Shown one piece after another: positions 35,592 through 45,179 of a DNA stretch of 64,000 nucleotides (position 1 is the first letter of the stretch; every line of letters begins with the position of its first letter). The translations under genes and the position numbers were made by a program. The DNA comes from Austropuccinia psidii (Eukaryota > Basidiomycota > Pucciniomycetes > Pucciniales > Sphaerophragmiaceae): contig JALGQZ010000004.1 of NCBI GenBank assembly GCA_023105745.1, forward strand, positions 67,631,112 through 67,695,111, written 5' to 3'. The notes under the pieces were generated by a model. It was not told the origin of the DNA. It did not search any database and saw nothing but the letters and a program-made list of their open reading frames with translations.

Positions 35592-37832
35592 CTAAAACGG
35601 GTCAATCCTGGTTGTGAGTTTAGCTGACCTGGGTACCGTCAAGGTGACCTCATCACTTGAACCAAGCCCGCGATTCGCCACCCAGGCATCACCAAAGTCT
35701 AATACTAAGCATCGTGCAAAATCAAATCTAAGAGGTACAGTGGGGTTAAAAGACTCTGATGAGAAGAAACTTTTATTCAGTAAATTACATATATACTTAT
35801 TAGTACGTAGCCACACTGGCTCCACTAGATTTTTACCCTCTGAAAGTTTTGCGGAAATGTCAATTAGTGCTAAAGCCCCTTTAACTGAGCTTGTTCTCCA
35901 GTCATCTGAGCATACCATCAAACCACGAACCCCCGCCGCACAGAATGCCGCTAATATACCATAGCAAATTCGATTTATTCCAAGATTCTTGTGACACGCC
36001 AAAAGATCTTTGATGGCCTCATTTTTTTTTGAGTTTGTGAGTTTGCCTTTGATGCCATTAACTTCGACCTTTGTATGTGCACGTACCATGTTGTACGCAA
36101 TCATCAAATGGATAACTGTATCCATTAGATCCTCCAGGTTCTTGTGCGGCTTTGTGGATATCTCATTGTCAGCCCCGCCACCTTCAATACTGAGTTGGGT
36201 TGCACGTTGCTTCGATTTACTCAAGCAGGAGGCAAGGTATTCAACTGCTCCGCGTTCGAGTCCAAGAGGATCGGTCGAATTTGATGTTGGTGCAACATAT
36301 GGTTTGGGTGCAATCACATCGTATGAGACTAAACTAATGGATTCAAACATAACATTTGCCCAAAAATGTTTAACTGGATTGGCGGGGTAAAGAAGGCTCT
36401 GAACCATTTTGAAGAAGGAGTGTTCAGATTTTGGGAGATTATCTGGAGGTTTAGCTGATTCCTTCATCAATTTGAGATTCCAAATGTTGTGATCAAAAAA
36501 CGCTTCTGTTTCGGTTGGCTTAAAAAAATCTAACCCTGTATATTGCAATTTATATCACCAGTCAACAGCCAATAATCAAGTATCATGCACAAAGATAAAA
36601 AAAAACTCACCTGCCATCTCAAGGTCCTGCAGCCAAGCCGACATTTTAAGATCTCGGTTACTGATCACCTTAATACCAACGGGCAGGAATGTATGAGCAT
36701 CCTTTGTTGGTAAATTGTCCCATCTATTTTTGTAAATCCTATTGATATTATCAAGCCCCCTTTTCCATGATTGTTGAGTAATATTGGAATGATAATTCAA
36801 AACGCCTGCAAACTCTTCCATGCGGGATAAAAATATTCCTTGAAAATTCGCAGCGGATGACACTTCGGGCTCAGCGTCGGGAATTATATCAGTCATATCT
36901 CGTCCCATTGTATCATGTTTAATTGTTTCCCTTTCTTGAAAGGCTTGAATATTCCGAGGAGAGGCGGGAGGGGTTGCATCATGCATTGTTTCATTGGGTA
37001 TCGGGGGACTTTCAGTATGTGGAGCTTCATCATGGATTGTTTCATTGAGTATTGGGGGGGTTCAGTATGGGGAGGTTCATTATCAATATGGTCCCCTTCA
37101 ACATTGATAATTTCATCACCTTGATCGCGAGAATCATTTGCGGCTTCAAAGGTACGGCGTTTTTTGTTTGTTTTTTTGGTCGCATGTATATTTGGTCTTT
37201 TTCCTAATCCTTTGCCTGGAAATCCAATTACGACTCGAGATCCTTCAGGTAGAGATTCTCCCACCTCCACACCTGCCCATATATTGTAAGCAGCTATTTT
37301 TATCAATTTTGTTTTGAATTAGTAATGGACTTACGGTTCAAATCCATTTTGAGCAGGCTCATGGCTTCAGCAATCTTTTGACGCACATAATCAGGAATTT
37401 TACTATCATTTTGGATTTTTTCGAGCCTTGGGATTGTTTGAGCAATGTTGGAGACAAATTGTTCCTTGGATATAATTTCCACCTCCCCACTGAAAATTAC
37501 ATCATCTTGCCCATCATCTTCTGTCGGTGCACAAGGTTCAACAGTCTTTTCCTTCTCATAACTTTTAAAATTCGGTTTCTGAGAGCTTGGAGGCTGCCCT
37601 GAAATAAAGGCTATGACACAATATCAGGTTTTGAGAGATTTGAAATATTAAAGATGGATGCATACTCACATTCCGGAAGAACTGGTGGATCTTGATTATC
37701 TTCATGTGACTGGCTCTCTACTTCAATGCCTAATTCACGACTACTGGCGATATCAGAGATTTCACTTCCACTCTCTGGGGCTGAAGTTGGTCGTTCATTG
37801 AATTCTGTTGAATTTCCCGGGGTTCGGGCCAT
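35592..37832 (-). CDS. ORF6, multi-exon element protein of unknown function (one-base frameshift)
   Basis: Model: exon 1 37832-37670, exon 2 37598-37335, exon 3 37272-36611, exon 4 36535-35592, all with GT..AG introns. Phases fit everywhere except that exon 3 is one base short: a run of seven C at about 37055-37061 (minus strand) breaks the frame between two internal repeats (about 51 bp each, encoding ETxHDxxPHTESPP-like peptides). With one more base the product would be about 677 aa. The first 180 residues are acidic and low-complexity, then a basic KKTNKKRRTF stretch (nuclear signal candidate). The last 430 residues look globular, with no motif I recognise. Two blocks, AYNMVRAHTKVEVNGIKG and SDDWRTSSVKGALALI, are well conserved in the decayed copy at 56635-58571, which suggests past selection. 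Function unknown. Confidence 0.72.
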
Positions 37833-38343
37833 AGCGGAGGTAGTTTATTAAGCAAATAGATGGTGACGAGTTGATTGCTAACTTGTTTGAAAATTTTTTG
37901 ATAAAAGATCCAAATTCAAGAAAAAAGGTGCAAATGCGATTTGTCGGGAAATTGAAGGAGGCGATGTTTTGCAAATTATTTCATATCATGCAAATGAAAT
38001 CACTTCCCTGTGAGACATTGAATAAAGTTGACTAGTGAGAAACCTACTAAAGTCAACTTTTGAACTATTCAATGCTCATGAGGTAAGGACTAAGCAAAGT
38101 GTTCATTTGATTGATATGAAATAAAATGGTTTTGTCGGCGAAACAGGAGACACAATTCTTGTCTTAAATAGTCCACTTATTAGGTTTTAATTTGTGAGTC
38201 TCATGATTTAAACCCTAGCCACAACATGGTGAATATACTGACCGATATCCCCTTAGGTCCTGTTGGCAGAGAAGGCCACTCAGCATATTTCGGCAATTGC
38301 GTTCATCGTGTACGCCAACAAGCCACCGTACTGTACACTATGG
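37833..38343. promoter_or_regulatory. ORF6 upstream region
   Basis: No gene. It contains the divergent palindrome P5. A pair of near-complementary stretches at 38006-38080 (GTGAGACATTGAATAAAGTTGAC and its partner) could form a hairpin of about 25 bp with a short loop. Confidence 0.4.
38309..38332. promoter_or_regulatory. Divergent copy of the 24-bp motif (P5)
   Basis: TGTACGCCAACA then AGCCACCGTACT matches P3 at 18 of 24 positions. The GGCATGCC core is degraded, the right CCG kept. It lies 477 bp upstream of the ORF6 start, a distance like that of P2 from the helicase. Confidence 0.4.
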
Positions 38344-38760
38344 ATGTAATACGGAAGCGTGAGGAGGGTAAGCATTGTCGGAGGCATGTCGGGAGGGCAC
38401 TACATGAGCGTAAGGATGGTAAGCAGTGTCGGGAGAATGCCGGGAGGGAGGGTAACTGTTGTCGGAGGCATGTCGGGAGGGCACTACATGAGCGTAAGGA
38501 TGGTAAGCAGTGTCGGGAGAATGTCGGGAGGGAGGGTAACTGTTGTCGGAGGCATGTCGGGAGGGCACTACATGAGCGTAAGGATGGTAAGCTGTGTCGG
38601 AGGCATGTCGGGAGGGCACTACACAAGCGTAAGGGTCATCAGTGGTGTCGGAGGCATGTCGGGAGGGCACTACATGAGCGTAAGGATGGTAAGCGTTGTC
38701 GGAGGCATGTCGGGAGGGTACTACACAAGCGTGAGGATGGTAGGGGCGGGGGTGTGAAAG
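38344..38760 (+). repeat. Tandem array of a 51-bp unit
   Basis: Units of the form GTCGGAGGCATGTCGGGAGG, GCACTACATGAGCGTAAGGA, TGGTAAGC recur about eight times. They carry CpG at many positions. Open frames on both strands through this array (for example 38226-38765) are repeat artefacts. The AGCGTAAGGAT core is shared with the 40-bp array at 32900-33480. Confidence 0.88.
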
Positions 38761-39053
38761 CGTAAGGAGTGGTGAGGACGGAGAGGGGCGGGCAGTGTCG
38801 GAGTCTCATCCGGATGGAGGGCGGTGCGGGTGCGTAAGCATGCTAAGCGTCGGGGAGGCGGAAGCCAATGAGGTGAAATTACACGAACGTTGCGCATAGT
38901 GTTGAAATGGGTTTGGGCTTTGAGTGACATTCTCATGTGACACATGTGACGATTGACGTTGTCTTGACGCTGACGTGACGTGACCCACTAAATCCAGTGA
39001 CTATAAAGTGACACTAACGCGACTGAAGCAAGATTTTATACTGACCGCGGTGC
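38761..39053. other. Right subterminal region
   Basis: No gene seen. It contains repeated TGACG/CGTCA motifs at 38945-38985, counterparts of the left subterminal CGTCAAGC repeats. Confidence 0.5.
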
Positions 39054-39099
39054 GACGTGAAGTCAATTGCCGACAATTGACGCGAGATTCGCCCTGGTG
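39054..39099 (-). repeat. Right terminal inverted repeat of the CACTA element
   Basis: Its reverse complement starts CACCAGGGCGAATCTCG and matches the left repeat at 42 of 46 positions. The internal hairpin is kept as GTCAATTG, TCGG, CAATTGAC. The CCA duplication follows at 39100-39102. Confidence 0.92.
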
Positions 39100-39102
39100 C
39101 CA

Positions 39103-40271
39103 CTGGCAAAAGACTTGGAAATATGATAAAAATCCAAGAACCAAACAGACCTTGGGAAATTGTCCATATGGATTGGGTAACTGGCCTACCACCAGGAGGT
39201 GAAAGGAGCTATAATGCTTGTCTAGTAATTGTGGACAGATTCAGTAAAACTCCAATCTTTTTACCATTTCACAAAGATGATACAGCCATGGATACAGCTC
39301 TTCTGATATGGAATAGAGTAGTGTCATGGACTGGTATATTTACAAATATCATCAGTGATAGAGATCCCAATTTTACTTCAGCACTGTGGACAAATCTTCA
39401 CCAATTATTTGGCACTAAACTGTCTTTTTCTACAGCCTACCACCCACAAACTGATGGCCTGGCTGAAAGAATGATCCAAACCTTAGAAGACATGGTGAGA
39501 AGATTTTGTGCATATGGCCTTGAATTCAAAGATTGTGATTGATTTACCCATGATTGGTGTACTCTGTTACCAGCACTGGAATTAGCATATAAAACATCAA
39601 TCCATGCTAGTACCAATCAGACTCCTGCTATTCTAGAAAAAGGATGGAACCCCAAGTTACCCCAAGATTCCTTGAGGAAAGACTTAATTGAAATACATCT
39701 CACAGCTGCTAGCTTCAAAGGAATGCTAGAAAAAGCTAGAAAGCATGCAGTAAGGTGCATGGAGGACTCTTTTGCATATGCTAAAGACAAATGGGATAAA
39801 TCACATGCAACTCCAGATTTCAAAGTGGGGGACCTAGTACTTGTATCCACCACTAACTTCAATAACATCAAAGGATGTAAAAAGTTGAAAGACTCCTTTG
39901 CAGGACCTTTTGTGATTAAAGCCCTCCATGGAGAAAATGCTGTTGAAGTAGAGTTATCTGAAGAACTTAGCAATAAGCACCCTACATTTTCAGTGAGCTT
40001 GATAAAACCATATAAATCGAGTGATGCTGAGAAATTTCCCTTGAGGAATAAGGTTCCCCAAGTTATACCTCCTATTGAGACATCTGGTACTAAGAAAATA
40101 ACCAAAGTTCTTAAAGAAAGGACATTAAGAACCAAGAAAGTAAGGGAATACCTTGTTAGGTACAGTGAACCAACTTGTGAAGATGAATGGTTAGAAGAAA
40201 AAGATATACCAGAAGCTACCAAACTCCTGAGGAGATTCAGACACACTAGAAACACCAATATTACAAACTAA
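39103..40271 (+). CDS. Retro A gag-pol, 3' part (integrase core and chromodomain-like tail)
   Basis: It continues the polyprotein from 18450. Integrase catalytic triad: Asp in VHMDWVTGLP (39170), Asp in IISDRDPNF (39357), Glu in DGLAERMIQ (39470). A TGA at 39540-39542 interrupts the frame (KDCD then stop then FTHDW), one substitution from GGA (Gly); the same frame is open afterwards to 40271. The C-terminus (EYLVRYSEPTCEDEWLEE, LLRRFRHTR) resembles the chromodomain-like ends of related integrases, which steer insertion to particular chromatin. Because of the stop and the inserted transposon this copy cannot make a full polyprotein. Confidence 0.88.
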
Positions 40272-40283
40272 TATTCTTTTTTT

Positions 40284-40294
40284 AGGGGGAGGGA
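40284..40294 (+). other. Polypurine tract of retro A
   Basis: AGGGGGAGGGA lies directly before the right LTR (40296), as needed for plus-strand priming. Confidence 0.8.
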
Positions 40295-40295
40295 A

Positions 40296-42137
40296 TGTGA
40301 GCCTTAGAGGTAATTTCATATACCCAAAAGACCACAAATATAAAAAATAACATATTAATATAAATAAAATAAATTTATTTATATTATTAAAATAAAAATC
40401 AAAATATAAATATAAAATTATATTAAAAATAAAAAAAAATTAATTATAATTTAAAAATAAAAATACATTAAATTTTGTAAATATAAAATTACATTTATAC
40501 TTGAAAAAATTAAGTAAAAATGAAATTTTAACAAAATTGTGAAAAAATAAATAAATTTGGAAAAAAGTTAAATAAAATTTATTATAACTTTTTATCCAAT
40601 AAATAAACATACAAAATTTATTTCACCATTGGATTCCTCATAAAAAATCAGGTGGGGTCACCTCTGAGTGAAATTCTTGTAACTCAACTCTAAATAAGCT
40701 TAAATTAAGTTTTTAGTATTTTCAATACAAAAGTTGAAAATCCTCAAAACCTTAATTTAATTCACACCACATGTGGTGTTAACCATCAATTTTTGTGTTA
40801 AAATTGAGGTGTTGTGTTTAGTTTAGAAGTTATGAGGAATTGAAGTATTTTCAATTGAATTCAATTGAAATGTCAAAATGTGCGCGTGTATTACATAAGT
40901 GAACTTTGAATTACATATGAGGTGTCAATTTTTACTGTATTGTACTGTACAATTGAATTGAATTACATATGTAAATTATAAGGATAATACATGATGAGGA
41001 ATTAAAGGAAAAATAAATTGGAAAGATTAAATTTGGGGGGGAAAAGGAACTCCAGCTCTAAGGGGGAGCTAGACCCCCAAAATCCTTGCTGACAGACGTG
41101 GGATGTCAAAATTCACGCAAAAGTTCATCAATTTTGGCCTGGAATTGAGTTACAGGGTCCGTGGACTCAATTGATGATGAGGTTTTGATACCAACTGGGG
41201 TAGTTTTAGCTGTTGCCAAGAGGGTAAAACTACCCTTAAGATAAAACAACCATAGTAAAAACAGTTTTAACTGGTTTCTACGCCTCTTACACACATTCTG
41301 ACGTGTTTTGAAGGCTCTAGGGCTGGTATTGCAATAGTAATGGCTGATTTAAGGGTCTAAAATGGCTAAAAATGGCTAAAAATGGCTTAAACCAGCACTT
41401 TTTGGTCTAAATCAGGGTTCAATGATGCCATAATTGGCTTTTCTGTTGTCAGACTGTTTTTCACGACTGACAAGAGTAAAGTTTACTTTTGGAGTAAGAG
41501 AATTGATGGCTATAAAAGAATGTCTTCTTTGCCCCACTTTTCTCTTCATGTTAGAATCTTTTCCTTTTATTAATTAGTTTAAACACTGTTAAACCAATCA
41601 ATCAAAGATTCCAACCACCATTTTTAAATCATTTTAATCCTTTTAACCACGTGAAAAAATCATTATAATCATTGTTTGTAACTCTTATAATCATTTTTAC
41701 CCCTGAATCACCCCAAAAGTGAATTAAAGCATCTTTCATCACTGTAAACTTTGTCACTTTGTTTCCAAATTCACTCTGGTCACTTTTGGGCGTGTTTTCT
41801 CTTTAATATTCTTTTTAAAGACTCTGTTCTTTAATTAATTGCCTGCAGTTCTTTGCTCAATTAATTCCAATTGAAATTGCTCTTGAAGAAATTTCTTTTG
41901 TAGCCTTAAAATATCTCTTGTAGAGTATTTTTTGGATACATTTTTATTGTTGGTAAAACAATAAATTTTTATAATATTATTGTTTTATACTAATCAAGTT
42001 ATAAACAATAAATTTGGCGTGTTTTCTCTTAAAAATAATATTTCTTACTATTTTTAATTGAATTTTTACCTTATACAAATTTTGAGGACAGGAAAAGTAC
42101 TTGATTTTTAATCAAAGTTTCATATCCACACCTTACA
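40296..42137 (+). repeat. Right LTR of retro A
   Basis: It is 1842 bp with the same ends as the left LTR. It has one extra AAAATGGCTA unit near 41368 and about twenty substitutions. TTCTG (42138-42142) completes the target duplication. Confidence 0.93.
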
Positions 42138-42759
42138 TTCTGCCTCGCCAGAATTTACCTTCTCAGTTTCAGCATTTGCTGTGACTGAGCTTCAATTTTT
42201 CCCACACGCCTTGAAGCCGAGACTTTTGCGGGTGCTGCAACTGCTGAGATTGTCTCAGCTTTACCATGGTATAAGAGACCACCTTCACACAACAAGCCCT
42301 TCACTTTCTTTCTCACCTGCTCCACTTTGTTCCAGCTCACCCGCTGTTGTCCTTCTTGTGGGTATTCCCCTTGGTCTTCCTGCCTTTCCATTCTTTTCTC
42401 TCGCACTCCACTGAACCCACTCCCCTTCCTTTTGCCTGCTGATCCTTTCAGACCCCCACTTCTATCCACTTTGTGTGTTACCTCCATTTTAAACTTTTGT
42501 CGTCTGCATGGTCTGATCTTAATACTTTTTTTTCTTCTCTTCCAGACTTTTAAAAACTTTGGACTAGAGCATTTTTATTTTGTTACCGTTTTAAATTTAT
42601 CTAATTCATCGTACGTCTTCATTTTCTTTCTTGACTTTTTACTTTCTATTCAGTTACTAACCTCAATTGTTTTTTTTTTAGATGTTGTGCACTTTATGCA
42701 CCAAGCGGGGTATCCCCTGCATTCGTTCCTCAATGATGACCAACGCTTGTGATGCTTGC
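42138..42759 (+). pseudogene. Zn2Cys6 gene relic, promoter and first codons (old copy)
   Basis: It is collinear with 30537-31193 of the young element. The TATA box is TATAAGAG (42270). An ATG at 42682 opens the cysteine cluster (LCTLCTKRGIPC.., then CDAC), cut at 42759 by retro B1. Compared with the young copy, most changes are CG to TG or CA, for example in the codons just before the break. The gene resumes at 52581. Confidence 0.85.
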
Positions 42760-44376
42760 TGTCACAGGGGCTCTTGGACAGAAATACAAGAGTGGCCTGG
42801 CACTCAGCAATCAGGGAACTCACTTGGAAGACTCCAAAAGGATAAAGAATAAAAATAATAAGAATGAATTCCTCTAAAAGATAGGCAGGTACAAGATGAG
42901 ATGCAAAAGAGGAAAGGGAAGCCAAATGGCCAAAGAGCCAACCAAGTAAGTCCTTAATCACTGTTCCAACCTGCCAAAAATGAATAATGGAATTAGTAAG
43001 GATATGACCACCAAATATCCATTGACAGGCGAAGAAAGAGAAAAGAGAAAAGTGCTAAATGACTGACTTAATAATATCAGTATTTGCTTAACTAAAGTGA
43101 AAAGAAAATAGAGATAAAATAAAATCAAAATATATTAATTAACTGGGGAAAACCCCCCAGGGTGGAAAGGGTAGCCGGTATATGTGAAAAGTTGGGAGCT
43201 TGAGTTCTTCAGGCTGAAAACTGATCTGTATTGATCCTTGAGGCTGTATTGATTCTTTTGGGAATTGATACAGCTGGCTAATATTGAAATTGAATTGGGT
43301 TGAATTAATTTCCCATGATTGAAAATGAAATACAGGCCTTGATGGATCCAGACTGTATTGAAATGAATATGGTTGCCAAGATGGATTGAGTGGAGCTTTG
43401 ACACTTGACAACTTCTTTTTGGCACTGCCTCTTGAATACACTTGAGAATGAATTGAAAGTATTCCCTTGGAGTGAATACTTGGAGTGAGAATAACCAATG
43501 ACTGCTTGATGGCGTCATTGGTCTTTGACGCTGAAACACTTGCTCTTGAGCCTTGATGATTCCTCTGAATGATTGGGTGCCTTGATGACGTGATGAGATG
43601 TTGGAATGTTGAAATGAACATTTGATATTGCCACCATTGAATTGCTGTTGAAAAATGATGCACAATGATATATAACATCATTTATGGCATATTGGTTTAT
43701 TGGCAAGAAGATTACGTCCAAAGGTCTTGAGATGGAAAGGCAGAGGGAAAAGGATGGATGTAATGGCTTCAGAGCTTGGAATGGTGTTTCTGGGCCTTTT
43801 GGGGTTTTTGGCCACTTTTGGGTTCTGAGCCAAAAACTGGCCCAAAAGGCGGGAAAGTGTCTTTTGGACACTTTGCGTCAAAGTGCGCAAAAATGCGCAA
43901 AATGCGCAAAAGTGCGCAAATGCGCAAAGTGCGCAAAAATGCGCAAAAGTGCGCAAATATGCGCAAATGCGCAAAGTGCGCAAAAAGTGCGCAAATGCGC
44001 AAAAGTGCGCAAAATGCGCAAAAAGTGCGCAAATGCGCAAAAAGTGCGCAAATGCGCAAAAATGCGCAAAATGCGCAAAAATGCGCAAATGCGCATTATG
44101 AGCCCAAATGGCCAAAAACAGCCATTTGGGCCATTTCCCCTGGTTTTGAGGGAAATGACCAGAAATACCCATTTGGGCATAAATTGCCGCTATGGGTGCT
44201 GGATTGAGGTGAAGGGCCATGAAGGACCCAAAACACAAATGGCCATAAATGGGCCATAAGATAATGACGTGGCCATATTGGCCACTGGTGATGGATATGG
44301 CCAATTGGCCATAAAAGAACCGTGGCTTGATATGCCATATGGGGATCCAAGGAGGTGAATTGCCATGGTTGTGACA
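42760..44376 (-). repeat. 3' LTR of retro B1
   Basis: It is 1617 bp. It contains a minus-strand TATATA tract at 43668-43675 and the GCGCAAA array (43880-44099). On the minus strand a G-rich polypurine tract (GGTGGGGGG) lies just outside it at about 44380-44390. Confidence 0.92.
43880..44099. repeat. TGCGCAAA tandem array in the 3' LTR
   Basis: About 25 units of 8-11 bp (TGCGCAAA, AGTGCGCAAA, AATGCGCAAA) lie in an otherwise CpG-poor LTR. All long frames across it, on both strands, are low-complexity artefacts. The 5' LTR array (52060-52300) is about 18 bp longer. Confidence 0.92.
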
Positions 44377-45179
44377 GTACCCCCCACCTTGAAATGGTGA
44401 GCTCCTGAGCACCAATACAAGGTGAAGCCTGTTGAGGCTATTGGAAAGATTTTGAGAGAGTGATTCCAGAGGACTGATTAAGATGAAAATTTGAAGACTG
44501 ATATTAAAAATTGACATTTGACGCAGGACTTGCTTGATCTTCTTTTGACATTGGCTTCATGATTGGAATTGAATTTTAAAATGAATGAAAATTTTTGACG
44601 TGATAATTGACGTGATAAAAGAAAATTTAAAATGAAAATAAAATAATAATAGAGAATGAAAATGAAATTAAGAAAAGAAAAGGAAAAAGAAAAGAGAAAT
44701 GAATTGAATCTTGAGGAGGTTTCAATCTTCATCACGGAGGTTGATAACTGATTTTGAAATTGGCCAAGGACCTGGAAAGATAAATTTGATGCCAGGTGCT
44801 CACAAAGTGGCCAAGGCGATGTTTTGACAAGATTGTAGACCCCTCAGGGAAGTGCACACCAGGAGAGGAACTTACTTTTGGTAATTACCACTCCCGCCAG
44901 TGCCATAAAAATAAAACAAAACTGTTGAAGGAATGAATTTGAATTTGGAATCTTGGAAATGAATTGAAAGTGAATGGCCCATTGTCCTAAGTGAAAATGG
45001 CCATAAGATTGGAAATAAAGTTGAAAGCCATGCCAAAGATCTGTGTCCAAAATTGCAAAGTGCTCACAGAGTGGCCAAGGTGATGCTTACAACAAAAAGA
45101 GTAGAATACCCCTAAAGGTGCATACCAGGAGTGGGACTTACTTTGGGTAATTCCTCTCCCCACCAAGCACCATAATGAA
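44377..45179 (-). other. 3' untranslated region of retro B1 with an internal duplication
   Basis: It lies between the integrase stop and the 3' LTR. A segment of about 105 bp at 44797-44905 recurs, diverged, at 45057-45165 (GTGCTCACA, GTGGCCAAGG, CACTTCCC-like and CTTACTTT blocks). No gene is supported. Confidence 0.6.

Larger units (their letters stand above)
18451..39099 (+). mobile_element. Young CACTA-like (EnSpm/CMC) giant DNA transposon, 20,649 bp, six genes
   Basis: Its ends are 46-bp inverted repeats beginning CACC(G/A)GGGCGAATCTCG, flanked by the 3-bp duplication CCA, and it encodes a Tnp2-type transposase. Gene order: transposase (-), ORF2 (+), SNF2 helicase (-), Zn2Cys6 protein (+), TET/JBP-like oxygenase (-), ORF6 (-). 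Two tandem-repeat arrays (40-bp and 51-bp units) and five 24-bp palindromic motifs lie between the genes. Four genes look intact; the oxygenase has a premature stop and ORF6 a one-base frameshift. An older copy of the region from ORF2 to ORF6 flanks it in this same window, which shows that the cargo travels as a unit. Confidence 0.9.
11427..42137 (+). mobile_element. Retro A: Ty3/gypsy LTR retrotransposon, split by the young CACTA element
   Basis: Without the nested insertion (18451-39099 plus one CCA) it is about 10.06 kb. It has two LTRs of 1832 and 1842 bp, a primer binding site, gag-like and gag-pol frames, a polypurine tract and a 5-bp target duplication. By eye the LTRs differ by about twenty substitutions and one extra 10-bp unit, roughly 99% identity, so insertion was fairly recent. 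Domain order is protease, reverse transcriptase, RNase H, integrase, which defines Ty3/gypsy. Defects are TGA codons at 14086 and 39540, a frame break at 15108-15123 and the nested insertion. Confidence 0.93.

Noticed and set aside
35592..36990. Plus-strand frames 35614-35964, 36010-36390 and counterparts at 56657-57433
   Set aside because: Shadows of the ORF6 exons on the other strand; the spliced minus-strand model has consistent phases and splice sites.
38226..38765. 179-aa plus-strand frame rich in RRHVGRALHERKDGK
   Set aside because: It is the 51-bp tandem array read in frame; the opposite strand is equally open.
18451..39099. Helitron or KDZ classification of the giant element
   Set aside because: The helicase is SNF2 type, not Pif1/RepHel; ends are inverted repeats with a 3-bp duplication, whereas Helitrons lack both and, as I recall, KDZ elements make a longer (about 8-bp) duplication.
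18451..39099. Host gene cluster interpretation (chromatin genes of the host)
   Set aside because: All six genes lie between matching ends with a target duplication, and a second, broken set flanks the element.
43684..44517. Long open frames on both strands (KCAKCAKMRK or HFAHFCAF repeats), also at 51859-52758 and 59528-60163
   Set aside because: They are translations of the GCGCAAA array in all frames and have no features of a protein beyond the repeat.
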